Part shown: one piece after another, positions 23,588 to 31,958 of the stretch
How the letters are laid out: each line of letters starts with the position of its first letter
How positions within the stretch are numbered: position 1 is the first letter of the stretch
NCBI GenBank assembly: GCA_910585995.1
Contig: CAJUGG010000094.1
Span: forward strand, 17,615 to 81,614
Direction of reading: 5' to 3'
DNA length: 64,000 nucleotides
Source of the DNA: an uncultured Lachnospiraceae bacterium
GTDB lineage: Bacteria; Bacillota; Clostridia; Lachnospirales; Lachnospiraceae
Notes under the pieces: generated by a model
What the model was told of the DNA's origin: nothing
Database searches by the model: none
Seen by the model: only the letters and a program-made list of their open reading frames with translations
Made by a program: the position numbers and the translations under genes

Positions 23588-25222
23588 TTAATGCCTGTAT
23601 TCTAAAAAGTTATCCATCGTAGTTCGTTCGATTACAGCCCCTTGCTCCGGTTTACAGATCACCTTCACATTGTAATCTTCCAGAATCTCTATTCTGATCT
23701 CACATTCCATATGTGCCGGCACTTCAAACGGAATAAACATCAATGATTCGCATTGTTCTTCCGGGTCAAGGATCTCTCTGACATCATACTTTTCTTTTGA
23801 TCGATATAAACGTAAACGCAGAGAGGAATCTGCACTAGTCAACATAATGCTTTCAGATAAAGCCGGCAGTTTCTTTTTGCTTGGAACCAACACTTTGACA
23901 ACACCAGACAATTTTTTATCTGACGGAACCCAGATCCCATAACTATATTCTGTATACTTTTCCAATATCGGAGCTGGTGTCTGTCTGGAGATTCGCCTTG
24001 GCAATTGTCTTGACGGCCATGTTGGCTTTATTGGGTCTGGTTCTGGTACAGTCATCGATACGGACCGCCCAAAAGCATACCTTGCAGCGCCATAAGAGAC
24101 TGCCACGCTTGGACGATAGATTCGAACCAAAATATCCTCTTCGCTCAAAAGCTGATGCAGCCCGGATGCTACCATCGGCATCTGACTTGCACCGCCTGAG
24201 AGCACAACCGCATCAATCGGGATGTTCTCCTCTTTCGCCTGCTGCATCACGTGTTCTACAAGTTCAAATGTCTGGTTTACAAGCGCTCTGCTTTTTTCTT
24301 CAAATCTTGATCTTGTAATCTCTACTAACGCTGTCTCTCCATTGGATAACGTAAACTCATGCCGGCTGGTCTCTTCGTCAGAAAGTTCATGTTTCATCTC
24401 TACAGCAGCAAGTCTGATGCTCTCTCTTGCATTAAAATTCTTCGGAACATAACCATAATCTGTTTTCAGAATCCTGCAGATCTCGTCATAGAGAATATCA
24501 TCAAAATTTTTTCCGCCAATATCCGGAATCCCCTCATTCACATGTAGCTGATAAGGTTCTCCCTTACTTCTTGCCGTAACAACCGCCGCATCAAAGGTTC
24601 CATGTCCCAAGTCATATACTAAAGTCGTATAGGAATCTTCCTCCCATCTGACATCAGTTGGAGCAATATGCTGCATATAATATAAGTAATCGATTGCGAC
24701 TGCCGCCGGTTCCGGCAATCTTCCAACCACTCTGATCCTATGTCCGTCCAGCTCAATGCTCTCGATACTTTTTTGCATACGGTTTAACAGCGTGATATCA
24801 TTCGTGAAGGATGCCGGAAACGTAAATACAATCTCATAGACAGGCTCTTCTCCCCTGTTTTTCCGTTGTTCATTTCCTAGCCGAATCAGATCTCTTGCCA
24901 CTGCTGCATATACAGAATCCAAAGAGACCGGATAACGGATTCCCGGAATAGAAACCGTTCCTTCTTTTAGTCTTGTCTTCACCGCATGAATAAACTTTTC
25001 TGGTTCTCTTCTGTGCTTGTCATATGCTGATCTTCCGTCAAAGACATCGATCACCTCACCATCTGGCGGTGTGATATATGCGGATGTAGGCATCCCAATG
25101 GAACCCAACTTATATTTGGGCGGAAACATCGGAGTAGGATCATTCCCAACTTCCCCAAGTACAGAGATAAACCCAAACCCATTTCCAATATCACAACCAA
25201 ACACATCTTTATTCGTATTCAT
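23588..25222 (-). CDS. Hsp70-family ATPase, second copy
   Basis: A 544-aa DnaK-like protein. The actin-like ATPase fold is shown by phosphate-1 FGCDIGNGFGFISV (about residue 8), VVGRLPEPAAVAIDYLYY, phosphate-2 YDLGHGTFDAAVV (His replaces the second Gly of the usual DLGGGT) and the adenosine motif VVLSGGASQMPMV. From about residue 425 there is a beta-rich region (YGIWVPSDKKLSGVV) like the start of an Hsp70 substrate domain. The usual helical lid and EEVD-type end are missing. It is only distantly similar to its neighbour, so the two are not a recent duplication. They probably act together with the GrpE-like protein downstream. Confidence 0.85.
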   Translation of the reverse strand: MNTNKDVFGCDIGNGFGFISVLGEVGNDPTPMFPPKYKLGSIGMPTSAYITPPDGEVIDVFDGRSAYDKHRREPEKFIHAVKTRLKEGTVSIPGIRYPVSLDSVYAAVARDLIRLGNEQRKNRGEEPVYEIVFTFPASFTNDITLLNRMQKSIESIELDGHRIRVVGRLPEPAAVAIDYLYYMQHIAPTDVRWEEDSYTTLVYDLGHGTFDAAVVTARSKGEPYQLHVNEGIPDIGGKNFDDILYDEICRILKTDYGYVPKNFNARESIRLAAVEMKHELSDEETSRHEFTLSNGETALVEITRSRFEEKSRALVNQTFELVEHVMQQAKEENIPIDAVVLSGGASQMPMVASGLHQLLSEEDILVRIYRPSVAVSYGAARYAFGRSVSMTVPEPDPIKPTWPSRQLPRRISRQTPAPILEKYTEYSYGIWVPSDKKLSGVVKVLVPSKKKLPALSESIMLTSADSSLRLRLYRSKEKYDVREILDPEEQCESLMFIPFEVPAHMECEIRIEILEDYNVKVICKPEQGAVIERTTMDNFLEYRH

Positions 25223-25235
25223 AACATCTCCTGCT

Positions 25236-26783
25236 TTAACTTAAATTTTCCAGTTTCACGCTCGCCTTTTCAAATGGCATATCAGGTACGGAAGCATCTC
25301 TGGCTTCAATCATCAGCACTCCGTTTTTATCTATATTCATTCTTGACTCATGCGGATGATCTTTGGGCACCTTTCGTCCATGATCAATTACCACTGCCAT
25401 GATCTCAGTGAAATCATTCTCTACATCTTCCAGGTCGGGGTTCGGTTTATTCGCCTCATACACTCTGAATCTGGAATATTGACCTTCCGATAATTTCGTA
25501 GATCTTACAGAAGTACTGGTATATGGGATTGCTGTACCAGCTTTTATAAATACGGTGATATATCCTTCCGAATCATCTTCATCATAAAAATATCTGACCC
25601 CCAAATCATACATCGCATGCTGTTGAACAATCGATTTGGTAGTAGTCGGATCCGTATTTTTTTCCGTTGTGCCAAATCTCGCTGCGCCATAAGCAATCGC
25701 TCTGCTTGGTCTGTAGTAGATAATCTTTTCCTGATATTCCGGGAAGGCTCTTTCCAATTCCCTTTTTACCATCGGCATCTGACTTGCTCCGCCTGTCAGC
25801 AGAATGATCTCAGGTTTTTGATTGGGATGATCCTGCAGAATTTTCCTGGTCTCCTCGATCGTCTTCATAAGCAATTCCCTCGAAGCATCCTCAAATTCTT
25901 TTCGGGTGACTGGTATATCAACATAGTCATCACCAATATATAATTGAGGGATCTCCTCCTCGGATGTACTCAATTCCACTTTTGTAGTCTCTGCCAGATT
26001 TCTCAAAGCCGCTGCAGTTCTTGTAGCAGCTACTATATCAGAAACATCCACTTTTTTCACCATTAATTCAAACATCACCTGATCAAACTCAGCGCCTCCA
26101 AGTTTCGCGATTCCTCTTGTATTGATAATATCATAATAATAGGTATGTCCGTCTTCCGCCTGTCTTCCTTTGGGATAGACAGAGACAAGGCCAAGATCAA
26201 AAGTGCCCCCGCCAAGATCGTAAGTAAGAACCGTAGTATCTCTATCAGACTTTACAAATTCCGCAAGATAATCCAAGGCAGCGGCAGCCGGTTCTGCGAT
26301 GGTTCCATAGACTTTCACTTTGGTTCCGTCTTCTAAAGTAGCCTTTTCCACCAACTCAATCAGCCTCTGCCTCTGTGCAAATGTATACGTTGCAGGATAG
26401 GATAAGGACACCAGATTGGTATGCATCTGCCAGCCAGCATGCAACTGTTTGTTGGCGCTTCTGATACAATGCTGAATCACTTCCGTGATAGCCTTATCAT
26501 AAGAAATAGTTCTTCCATCCAAAACGGTGCTCTCTCCGAGATGGCGCTTCAGATATCTCAGGCGGTTTTGAAGAGGAACCGCTCTGGTTCTGTTAGCATT
26601 TTCACCCACCAATACTTCTCCTACTTTTTCGGAATAAAAGTAGATACTTGGGATACCTTCCGACAGTCTGGGAGGCAGCAGATCATGGACTGTCCCTCCC
26701 ATCCTGGTTCCAATGTCGAAATCAGAAATAAAACACGCAAAGGTATTAAAATTTCCAAAATCTAATCCTATAATTGGCTGCAT
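25236..26783 (-). CDS. Hsp70-family ATPase, first copy
   Basis: A 515-aa DnaK-like ATPase. Phosphate-1 is IGLDFGNFNTFACF (residues 5-18), the connecting motif is VYGTIAEPAAAALDY, phosphate-2 is TYDLGGGTFDLGLVSV and the adenosine motif is ILLTGGASQMPMV, followed by RAIAYGAARF. All catalytic landmarks are intact. The C-terminal part from about 385 is beta-rich (YITVFIKAGTAIPYTST) and ends without the helical lid, so the protein is over 100 residues shorter than DnaK. The ATG at 26783 follows AAGGAGG. No DnaJ is visible in the island. It is the second gene of the operon, directly after the XRE regulator. Confidence 0.9.
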   Translation of the reverse strand: MQPIIGLDFGNFNTFACFISDFDIGTRMGGTVHDLLPPRLSEGIPSIYFYSEKVGEVLVGENANRTRAVPLQNRLRYLKRHLGESTVLDGRTISYDKAITEVIQHCIRSANKQLHAGWQMHTNLVSLSYPATYTFAQRQRLIELVEKATLEDGTKVKVYGTIAEPAAAALDYLAEFVKSDRDTTVLTYDLGGGTFDLGLVSVYPKGRQAEDGHTYYYDIINTRGIAKLGGAEFDQVMFELMVKKVDVSDIVAATRTAAALRNLAETTKVELSTSEEEIPQLYIGDDYVDIPVTRKEFEDASRELLMKTIEETRKILQDHPNQKPEIILLTGGASQMPMVKRELERAFPEYQEKIIYYRPSRAIAYGAARFGTTEKNTDPTTTKSIVQQHAMYDLGVRYFYDEDDSEGYITVFIKAGTAIPYTSTSVRSTKLSEGQYSRFRVYEANKPNPDLEDVENDFTEIMAVVIDHGRKVPKDHPHESRMNIDKNGVLMIEARDASVPDMPFEKASVKLENLS

Positions 26784-26797
26784 AACTCAAATCCTCC

Positions 26798-27160
26798 TTA
26801 CTTCTCTTCTGTTGCTTCCATAATATCCTGAAATGCTTTTCGTAATTTGGCTTTTTTCTCTGCGGAAAGCCCTAATAAATTTCTTAATAATGTTTCTTCA
26901 AACTTATCTACGTTCTCAGAATTGTCATCACCTGGCTCTTTGTATTGCTCATCCGCTTCTTCTAAAAGAAAATGATGATCCGGCAATCCAAATACTTGAG
27001 CTATCCGAACCTTCATCGTCTTTCTGGGTACGGATTCTCCGGATTCCCAGGCAGCCACTGTGCGCTGCGTCGTATTCAGTTTTTGAGCAAACTGCTGTTG
27101 TGTCCACCCATGTTTGGCTCTTAATATAATAATCTCTTGTCCAATATCCATTTTTTCCAT
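26798..27160 (-). CDS. XRE-family helix-turn-helix regulator
   Basis: A 120-aa regulator. Residues 8-62 form a lambda-repressor-type HTH (IILRAKHGWTQQQFAQKLN then TQRTVAAWESGESVPR). The C-terminal half is acidic, then helical (DKFEETLLRNLLGLSAEKKA), possibly for oligomerisation or partner sensing; there is no peptidase domain. It is the first gene of the minus-strand operon, 14 bases before the first Hsp70 gene. It faces a control region with four 20-bp repeats overlapping its own -35, so it probably represses both arms of the island. The ATG at 27160 follows GAGG. Confidence 0.9.
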   Translation of the reverse strand: MEKMDIGQEIIILRAKHGWTQQQFAQKLNTTQRTVAAWESGESVPRKTMKVRIAQVFGLPDHHFLLEEADEQYKEPGDDNSENVDKFEETLLRNLLGLSAEKKAKLRKAFQDIMEATEEK

Positions 27161-27203
27161 CTACCTCACTCTGTCTGTTTGTCATATTGGATTGTCTAGG
27201 GAA

Positions 27204-27232
27204 ATTATATCACGCATAAAATGAGAAAACAA
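27204..27232 (-). promoter_or_regulatory. Promoter of the minus-strand Hsp70/AAA+ operon
   Basis: On the minus strand: -35 TTGTTT (27232-27227), 17-base spacer, -10 TATAAT (27209-27204). The -35 overlaps the first of four tandem 20-bp repeats. Confidence 0.7.
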
Positions 27233-27310
27233 GAAGTTTTTTGCAGAAATATGAAGTTTTATCTCTAAATATTAAGTTTTCTGCATTTTTATGTTATTTT
27301 ATGTAGATTT
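27231..27310. repeat. Four tandem 20-bp degenerate repeats (operator array)
   Basis: Units start at 27231, 27251, 27271 and 27291. Each follows the pattern A[AT][GT]AAGTTTT near its start, followed by a less conserved half that is often T-rich or ends AAAT/TTTT; the fourth unit is the most diverged. A 20-bp period is close to two DNA turns, which would place bound proteins on one face. The array lies exactly between the two divergent promoters. Confidence 0.7.
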
Positions 27311-27314
27311 ATAA

Positions 27315-27343
27315 TTGAAAATGAAAGGAATGTGTGCTATGAT
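27315..27343 (+). promoter_or_regulatory. Promoter of the plus-strand arm of the island
   Basis: TTGAAA (27315-27320), 17-base spacer, TATGAT (27338-27343). It begins 5 bases after the last 20-bp repeat and lies 53 bases before the first start codon. Confidence 0.7.
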
Positions 27344-27395
27344 AACGAAAAAGAGGCAGGAAAATGTTCCATAACCATAACGGAGGTTTTGCTTT

Positions 27396-27698
27396 ATGAT
27401 TAATAATGTTTCTAAAAAACAATTTGAAGATGCCCTTCATCTTGAAAATCCATCCTGGACTTTAGATGCTGTCAAAAAACAGGCAGCAGAATATCTGTCT
27501 CTCTGGGATGAAAGACTCAGTGATCTCTTAAATACCTATCTCACAAGCGGTATCGAACAAGATTTTCAACACGGAGAGTTTTCTGTCCTTCTTATTAAAG
27601 CGCTTCGTCATAATTGTGGTTTTCTGTATGCACTCAGTCTTATGGATGCCTATATGAAAGATCCTCTGAACGGCAAAGCTCTGATATTGCGCAGATAA
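27396..27698 (+). CDS. Small helical protein (100 aa), first gene of the plus arm
   Basis: Soluble and predicted mainly helical, beginning MINNVSKKQFEDALHLENPS and containing KQAAEYLSLWDERLSDLLNTYL. I recognise no family. The ATG is preceded by CGGAGG. It shares its promoter region with the XRE regulator and is followed, 11 bases after its stop, by the predicted metalloprotease with AAGGAGG between them. An adaptor or inhibitor for the following zincin is possible but unsupported. Confidence 0.6.
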   Translation: MINNVSKKQFEDALHLENPSWTLDAVKKQAAEYLSLWDERLSDLLNTYLTSGIEQDFQHGEFSVLLIKALRHNCGFLYALSLMDAYMKDPLNGKALILRR

Positions 27699-27709
27699 GG
27701 AGGCTTCAC

Positions 27710-28639
27710 ATGAAACCAACCGGATTTGAAAGATATACGCAAAACCAATTGCACTCTCTTTTTTCTACAAATAGCTGGAGTCAGTTAAGTTTTGATGAGC
27801 GTATCAATGCCTGTCAGGAGATCGCAAACCGCTATGCTGCCGAACACAATGTGACTGCCTGCACAGTGACGCATGAGCAGATGAATGGCGCTTCTTATGG
27901 ATGGCAAAACAGCAATACCATTTGTTTAAACACATCCCTGGTCCGGGACGGAGTATTTGTTACTTCTTATCAAGATTCCTCCGGACAGATGCACCAGGCA
28001 GAGACTCCTGCCCTGGCACCTGGCTGGAATACATTAGATACGGTATACCATGAAGGAACACATGGCATTCAGGAAGCAAGCGGCCAAATACCCTCTACCT
28101 ATATCTCGCCTGACATGGACAGCGATTTGTACAGGATTCAGGGGATCGAGAAAGAGGCTTATGCGGTTGCTCAGTCCCGTACATTAAATGCCCTTTCAGA
28201 AACCGAGCGCATCTCAGGTAACTATGATCCCGGCAGAAGCGAATATTTTGCATCTGTAAAGAATGATTCCTTCCAGGCGGCACTCCAGGATGCCATGCAG
28301 CATTATCATGACCCCAATATTGAAAGTACCCTGCAAAGCGTAATCTCAGACAGAGAGAATGGAATCACACCAGATAATCCCAGTCCCAGCTATCAAGCGA
28401 TTAATAACCTTTGCGACAGCTATGGTATTCATCATTCCTCCTCCATCGAAAGCACTCAGGCTTTTCAAACAGCCGATGATGGAATTAGTTCTTATCTTTC
28501 AAACAGTGAAGAAACTTCTGCTACATCTTCTTCTGTGCTTGATGATGGAATATCGCAGGAATCAAGTCCAGATATGTCATCGGGAGGATACACGGATGAT
28601 GGGATGGACTCAGATTCGTCTGGAATGTCAATGGACTAA
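27710..28639 (+). CDS. Predicted zincin-type metalloprotease (HEGTH motif)
   Basis: A 309-aa protein without signal peptide. Residues 114-118 read HEGTH inside DTVYHEGTHGIQEASGQ, matching the zinc-binding and catalytic HExxH motif. A downstream IEKEAYAVAQSRTL stretch could supply the glutamate ligand of a gluzincin. The last 70 residues are low-complexity, rich in Ser, Asp and Gly, with repeated DDGI/DDGM motifs. The start ATG at 27710 follows AAGGAGG; the longer open frame upstream overlaps the previous gene and is rejected. It could act on the island proteins or on a foreign target; the substrate cannot be inferred. Confidence 0.6.
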   Translation: MKPTGFERYTQNQLHSLFSTNSWSQLSFDERINACQEIANRYAAEHNVTACTVTHEQMNGASYGWQNSNTICLNTSLVRDGVFVTSYQDSSGQMHQAETPALAPGWNTLDTVYHEGTHGIQEASGQIPSTYISPDMDSDLYRIQGIEKEAYAVAQSRTLNALSETERISGNYDPGRSEYFASVKNDSFQAALQDAMQHYHDPNIESTLQSVISDRENGITPDNPSPSYQAINNLCDSYGIHHSSSIESTQAFQTADDGISSYLSNSEETSATSSSVLDDGISQESSPDMSSGGYTDDGMDSDSSGMSMD

Positions 28640-28659
28640 TGGATGGGAGGTAACATACA

Positions 28660-30006
28660 ATGACTGCACCAATTGATCATATTCTCTACGGAACATCTGT
28701 AGACAGCAGCCTGTACATTCCTTCCGGGAAAGAACCTCGCATTATATTCAGGGACAAAAACACCGGACATGCCTTTGCTTTTGATGAAGTATCCATATTT
28801 AAGAACATTTTATTATTGGGATGTGCCGGAAGCGGAAAAACCAATGTGTTAAATCAGATTGTGGCACAGATTCGAAACTGGAATGATTTAAGACCTTTTG
28901 ATGGCATCAGTTTCATCTTTGACACAAAAGGTGACTATATCAACCATCGAGGTTTTTACAGAAACGGAGACTACATCATAGGCAATGATCCCAGATTCAG
29001 AGAACGCAGTTCTATATGGAATATTTTTGACGAAATCCTTGCCGACGGGAATCAACCTATTGATTATGAAGCAAATGCCCGTGAACTTGCAAGTATTCTA
29101 TTTAAAGACAGGGGATCTAAAACACAGCCTTTTTTTGCCAATGCTGCCAGAGACATCTTTGCCAATATGATGATTTACTTTATACGAAGGCACAGAGATA
29201 ACAGAGCACAATGGAATGATATGCTTAATAATTATGATTTCATATCCTTTTTACTTAATAAAACACCGGAAGAATTTTCTAAGTATTTTCAGATCTATCC
29301 TGACATGAGGGGGCTTGTATCCTATATCGGGGATGGTTCGAGCAATCAGGCGCTCGGAGTGTTTGGAGAATTAAGAAGTATGATCTATGATTGTTTTCAA
29401 GGTATATTCCTAAAAAAACCGTCCTCCAAAAACGAATCCTTCTCCATCAGGAAAGCAATCCGAAATAAAGGTGGACGGGCAATATACATTTTATATGATC
29501 TGTCAATCGGGGAAACAATGACGCCCATTTACCGATTATTGGTGGATTTGGCACTAAAAGAAGCACTTGGCGAATCTTCTAATGGACACACACATATTTT
29601 CTTAGATGAACTAAAGCTTCTTCCAAAAGTGACTCATCTTGAAGACGCTTTGAATTTTGGCAGAAGCAAAAAAGTATCTGTTGTAGCTGGTATACAAAAT
29701 GTCGGACAAATATACTCCATATACGGAAAAGAATTAGGTCAGGTTATTTTAAGCGGATTCGGCTCTGTCATAACGCTAAAAACCTCTGACTTCGAATCCA
29801 GAGAATATATTTCTCAACTATTTGGCCCTAATTTATGCTCCTACAGATATCATACAGAAAGCAACGAACCTGTAGACAATGTCCGTGACGGACGGACTGT
29901 AGAACATTGGGACTTACAGACACTTCAAAAACCGGGACAGGCAATTGTGGGGCTATCCTCTCAAGAGACGCCATTTTTTTTCGATTTTGAAGAAGATAGA
30001 TTTTAG
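28660..30006 (+). CDS. VirD4/TraG-like P-loop ATPase
   Basis: A 448-aa cytoplasmic ATPase. Walker A is at 54-61 (GCAGSGKT), FIFDTKGDY follows at about 90, and Walker B is HIFLDELKLL with D316. The closing segment VVAGIQNVGQIYSIYGKE followed by VILSGFGSVITL matches the coupling-protein (TraD/TrwB/TraG) core. Unlike real type IV coupling proteins it has no N-terminal membrane helices, and no relaxase or mating-pore genes are nearby. A DNA- or protein-pumping motor used in a defence or remodelling complex is therefore more likely than conjugation. The ATG follows GGGAGG. Confidence 0.8.
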   Translation: MTAPIDHILYGTSVDSSLYIPSGKEPRIIFRDKNTGHAFAFDEVSIFKNILLLGCAGSGKTNVLNQIVAQIRNWNDLRPFDGISFIFDTKGDYINHRGFYRNGDYIIGNDPRFRERSSIWNIFDEILADGNQPIDYEANARELASILFKDRGSKTQPFFANAARDIFANMMIYFIRRHRDNRAQWNDMLNNYDFISFLLNKTPEEFSKYFQIYPDMRGLVSYIGDGSSNQALGVFGELRSMIYDCFQGIFLKKPSSKNESFSIRKAIRNKGGRAIYILYDLSIGETMTPIYRLLVDLALKEALGESSNGHTHIFLDELKLLPKVTHLEDALNFGRSKKVSVVAGIQNVGQIYSIYGKELGQVILSGFGSVITLKTSDFESREYISQLFGPNLCSYRYHTESNEPVDNVRDGRTVEHWDLQTLQKPGQAIVGLSSQETPFFFDFEEDRF

Positions 30007-30017
30007 GTGGTGATTTT

Positions 30018-31283
30018 GTGGCACATATCAATCATATCCGAAGAGTTGACCATTTGTCTTGCCTGTCTTTGCAAGATGCAGTCAACCTCTCAGATCGCAA
30101 TAGTTTTGCAGCATTTTGTGGTTTTAGATATCAGAGAAATCAGGTTGGCATTTACAAGATGTCTGGTTTTTGTGGAAATATCGGAGTGATACTGTTACAT
30201 AACGACCCTCAATTTGAGGATCAGCTTCGACAAGTGTATCAGTTGCGTCCTGACTTAGCTCAAGCCAGCTTTAAAATGTTTATCGCAAATCCGGCTGACT
30301 CCTGCGGCAACATCCGATCCTTTTATGACCCTTTTTATGGTCTGGGAGAAAGTGCTGTGCTGGATGCATTGGCTCCTGTTCGATCTGATAGACCATCTAG
30401 CACAGAGATTCAGTCCTTGCGGTCAATCTTATCTGATTATCTGTCTGTCATGAGTTATCAATTTAAAAAGAATCCAGTTCCATTCGGTGATTATGCATAC
30501 AATCTGGATTTACTTTTTGAGCTTACAAAAATGTCTTATGCTACGCTCTTCCAGCAAGTGCTGTCCTATCTCCCGACCGAGTTATCTGAAGACTTATCTG
30601 GAAGATTATCCGCTGAAGGTGCACAGCAAAAAGCTTATCACACGGTACTTTCATTTTCCAAAGCACTCAGCAGTTTTTTTTGGACGCAGAAAGGATTCGC
30701 AAAGCACAGCCGGCTCAGCATCATAAGCGCAGTTAAAAACAGAGATCTTATCAGCATTTATATTCCTGAATCAAGATCTGATATTTTAGAATATATTGCA
30801 CTTGAATTACAACAACTTAATCATTCTCAAATCCCATACCTGTTGTTAGAAAGTGGTATTGATTTAAATAATTGTCAAAAGCTCAAAAATATATTTCTTT
30901 CTGAACATAGTATGTTACCGTACTATACTGGCATCTTAGCTGAAAATACATCCAGCATTATCAGGCAAGACGCAACCAATAATGACCTTTCAGCCCTATT
31001 TGAACAAACGCAGGAAATGTTTGTTTTTTCATGCTCAAGTGTTATTGCAGCTCAGCCATTTTCTGATGGAATAGGAAATTACTATCGAAGGCTTGAGGAA
31101 CGGCATAGCGATTATCACCGTGAACCATTTCATATTTTTCGCTCCCATGGACACGGAAAAGTACAACGGGAAATAAGCCAGCGAACTGTTGATCCAGAGG
31201 AACTTACCAGCTTACATTCAGGTTGCCTGTTATACGGCAAAAACTATCCTGTTCCAGTCTTGATTGATCACTTTATCATATAG
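30018..31283 (+). CDS. Unknown protein (421 aa), partner of the VirD4-like ATPase
   Basis: Starts with GTG at 30018 behind AGGTGG, 11 bases after the ATPase gene. It is soluble with mixed alpha/beta composition. Segments such as LSIISAVKNRDLISIYIPES, followed by ALELQQLNHSQIPYLLLESG, resemble the strands around Walker B in the coupling-protein family, but no P-loop is present. It may be a degenerate ATPase paralogue, or unrelated. The C-terminal part is His-rich (FHIFRSHGHGKVQRE). No family is recognised. Confidence 0.55.
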   Translation: MAHINHIRRVDHLSCLSLQDAVNLSDRNSFAAFCGFRYQRNQVGIYKMSGFCGNIGVILLHNDPQFEDQLRQVYQLRPDLAQASFKMFIANPADSCGNIRSFYDPFYGLGESAVLDALAPVRSDRPSSTEIQSLRSILSDYLSVMSYQFKKNPVPFGDYAYNLDLLFELTKMSYATLFQQVLSYLPTELSEDLSGRLSAEGAQQKAYHTVLSFSKALSSFFWTQKGFAKHSRLSIISAVKNRDLISIYIPESRSDILEYIALELQQLNHSQIPYLLLESGIDLNNCQKLKNIFLSEHSMLPYYTGILAENTSSIIRQDATNNDLSALFEQTQEMFVFSCSSVIAAQPFSDGIGNYYRRLEERHSDYHREPFHIFRSHGHGKVQREISQRTVDPEELTSLHSGCLLYGKNYPVPVLIDHFII

Positions 31284-31295
31284 GAGGATTTCACA

Positions 31296-31958
31296 ATGGC
31301 TTTTTTATGTGATAACTGTCAATTATTTTTTTCGCACAAATTAATGAATTGTCCTTTCTGTGGCGGAAAAATACACATAGAAAATATTTCTCAACAGTCT
31401 TTACTACAAGACGGATACACATTGGCACGCTTAAAAGATGATCCTGACATTCATCAAAACTCAAACGACTCAGTTTCTGTTGAGGATTCTGATATCATCG
31501 CTTCACTAAGAAAATCATACCACAGAGAACACTCACAAACCGAACCACAGCCGCAAAGACAGTCCTCTTCCCCTGAAACAGATAATAACCGTGGATTTTT
31601 TTCTCAATTCCAGTCATCCACAACGGAGGAAGATATTCCAACAGTAGTGCATACTAAAGGCTCTGTCCCCTCACCGGGTACAGGTTCTATAGATCCAGAG
31701 CTGCAATCCATGGAACGCCTGCAGCAACGTATCCGTAATAACTATCGGCGCATAGCACTACTTAACTTTATAAGCAATATCCAATGGGGAGCTGTCTTTC
31801 GGATATTAGTTATTATTGGTATTATAGTCTGTGCCTTAACCATCTGGAATATGAGATACCTCATCATAAACGCAATCATAGATTTTTTACTATCTCTTAT
31901 TCCAATTATTATACTCATATGGGTAATTGTGTATGTAATCAAGTCCTTATTTAAGTAG
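31296..31958 (+). CDS. Zinc-ribbon membrane protein (220 aa)
   Basis: The N-terminus has two CxxC pairs, CDNC at 5-8 and CPFC at 19-22, a likely zinc ribbon. Residues 55-135 are low-complexity (Ser, Gln, Pro, Glu). Two C-terminal membrane helices follow (ILVIIGIIVCALTIW and the stretch ending IIILIWVIVYVIKSLF). This design puts the ribbon in the cytoplasm and could anchor the island proteins at the membrane. It is the last gene of the plus arm, 12 bases after its neighbour with an AGGAGG site. Its end overlaps by 12 bases the end of the convergent MBL gene. Confidence 0.6.
   Translation: MAFLCDNCQLFFSHKLMNCPFCGGKIHIENISQQSLLQDGYTLARLKDDPDIHQNSNDSVSVEDSDIIASLRKSYHREHSQTEPQPQRQSSSPETDNNRGFFSQFQSSTTEEDIPTVVHTKGSVPSPGTGSIDPELQSMERLQQRIRNNYRRIALLNFISNIQWGAVFRILVIIGIIVCALTIWNMRYLIINAIIDFLLSLIPIIILIWVIVYVIKSLFK

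Noticed and set aside
23588..26783. Recent tandem duplication of the two Hsp70 genes
   Set aside because: They share only the ATPase motifs; lengths, insertions and C-terminal parts differ throughout, so they are old paralogues.
27231..27310. Possible CRISPR array
   Set aside because: Repeats are adjacent with no spacers, are degenerate and only 20 bp long; there are no cas genes.
28660..30006. Integrative conjugative element
   Set aside because: The VirD4-like ATPase lacks membrane helices, and no relaxase, type IV secretion, integrase or attachment-site repeats were seen in the flanks.
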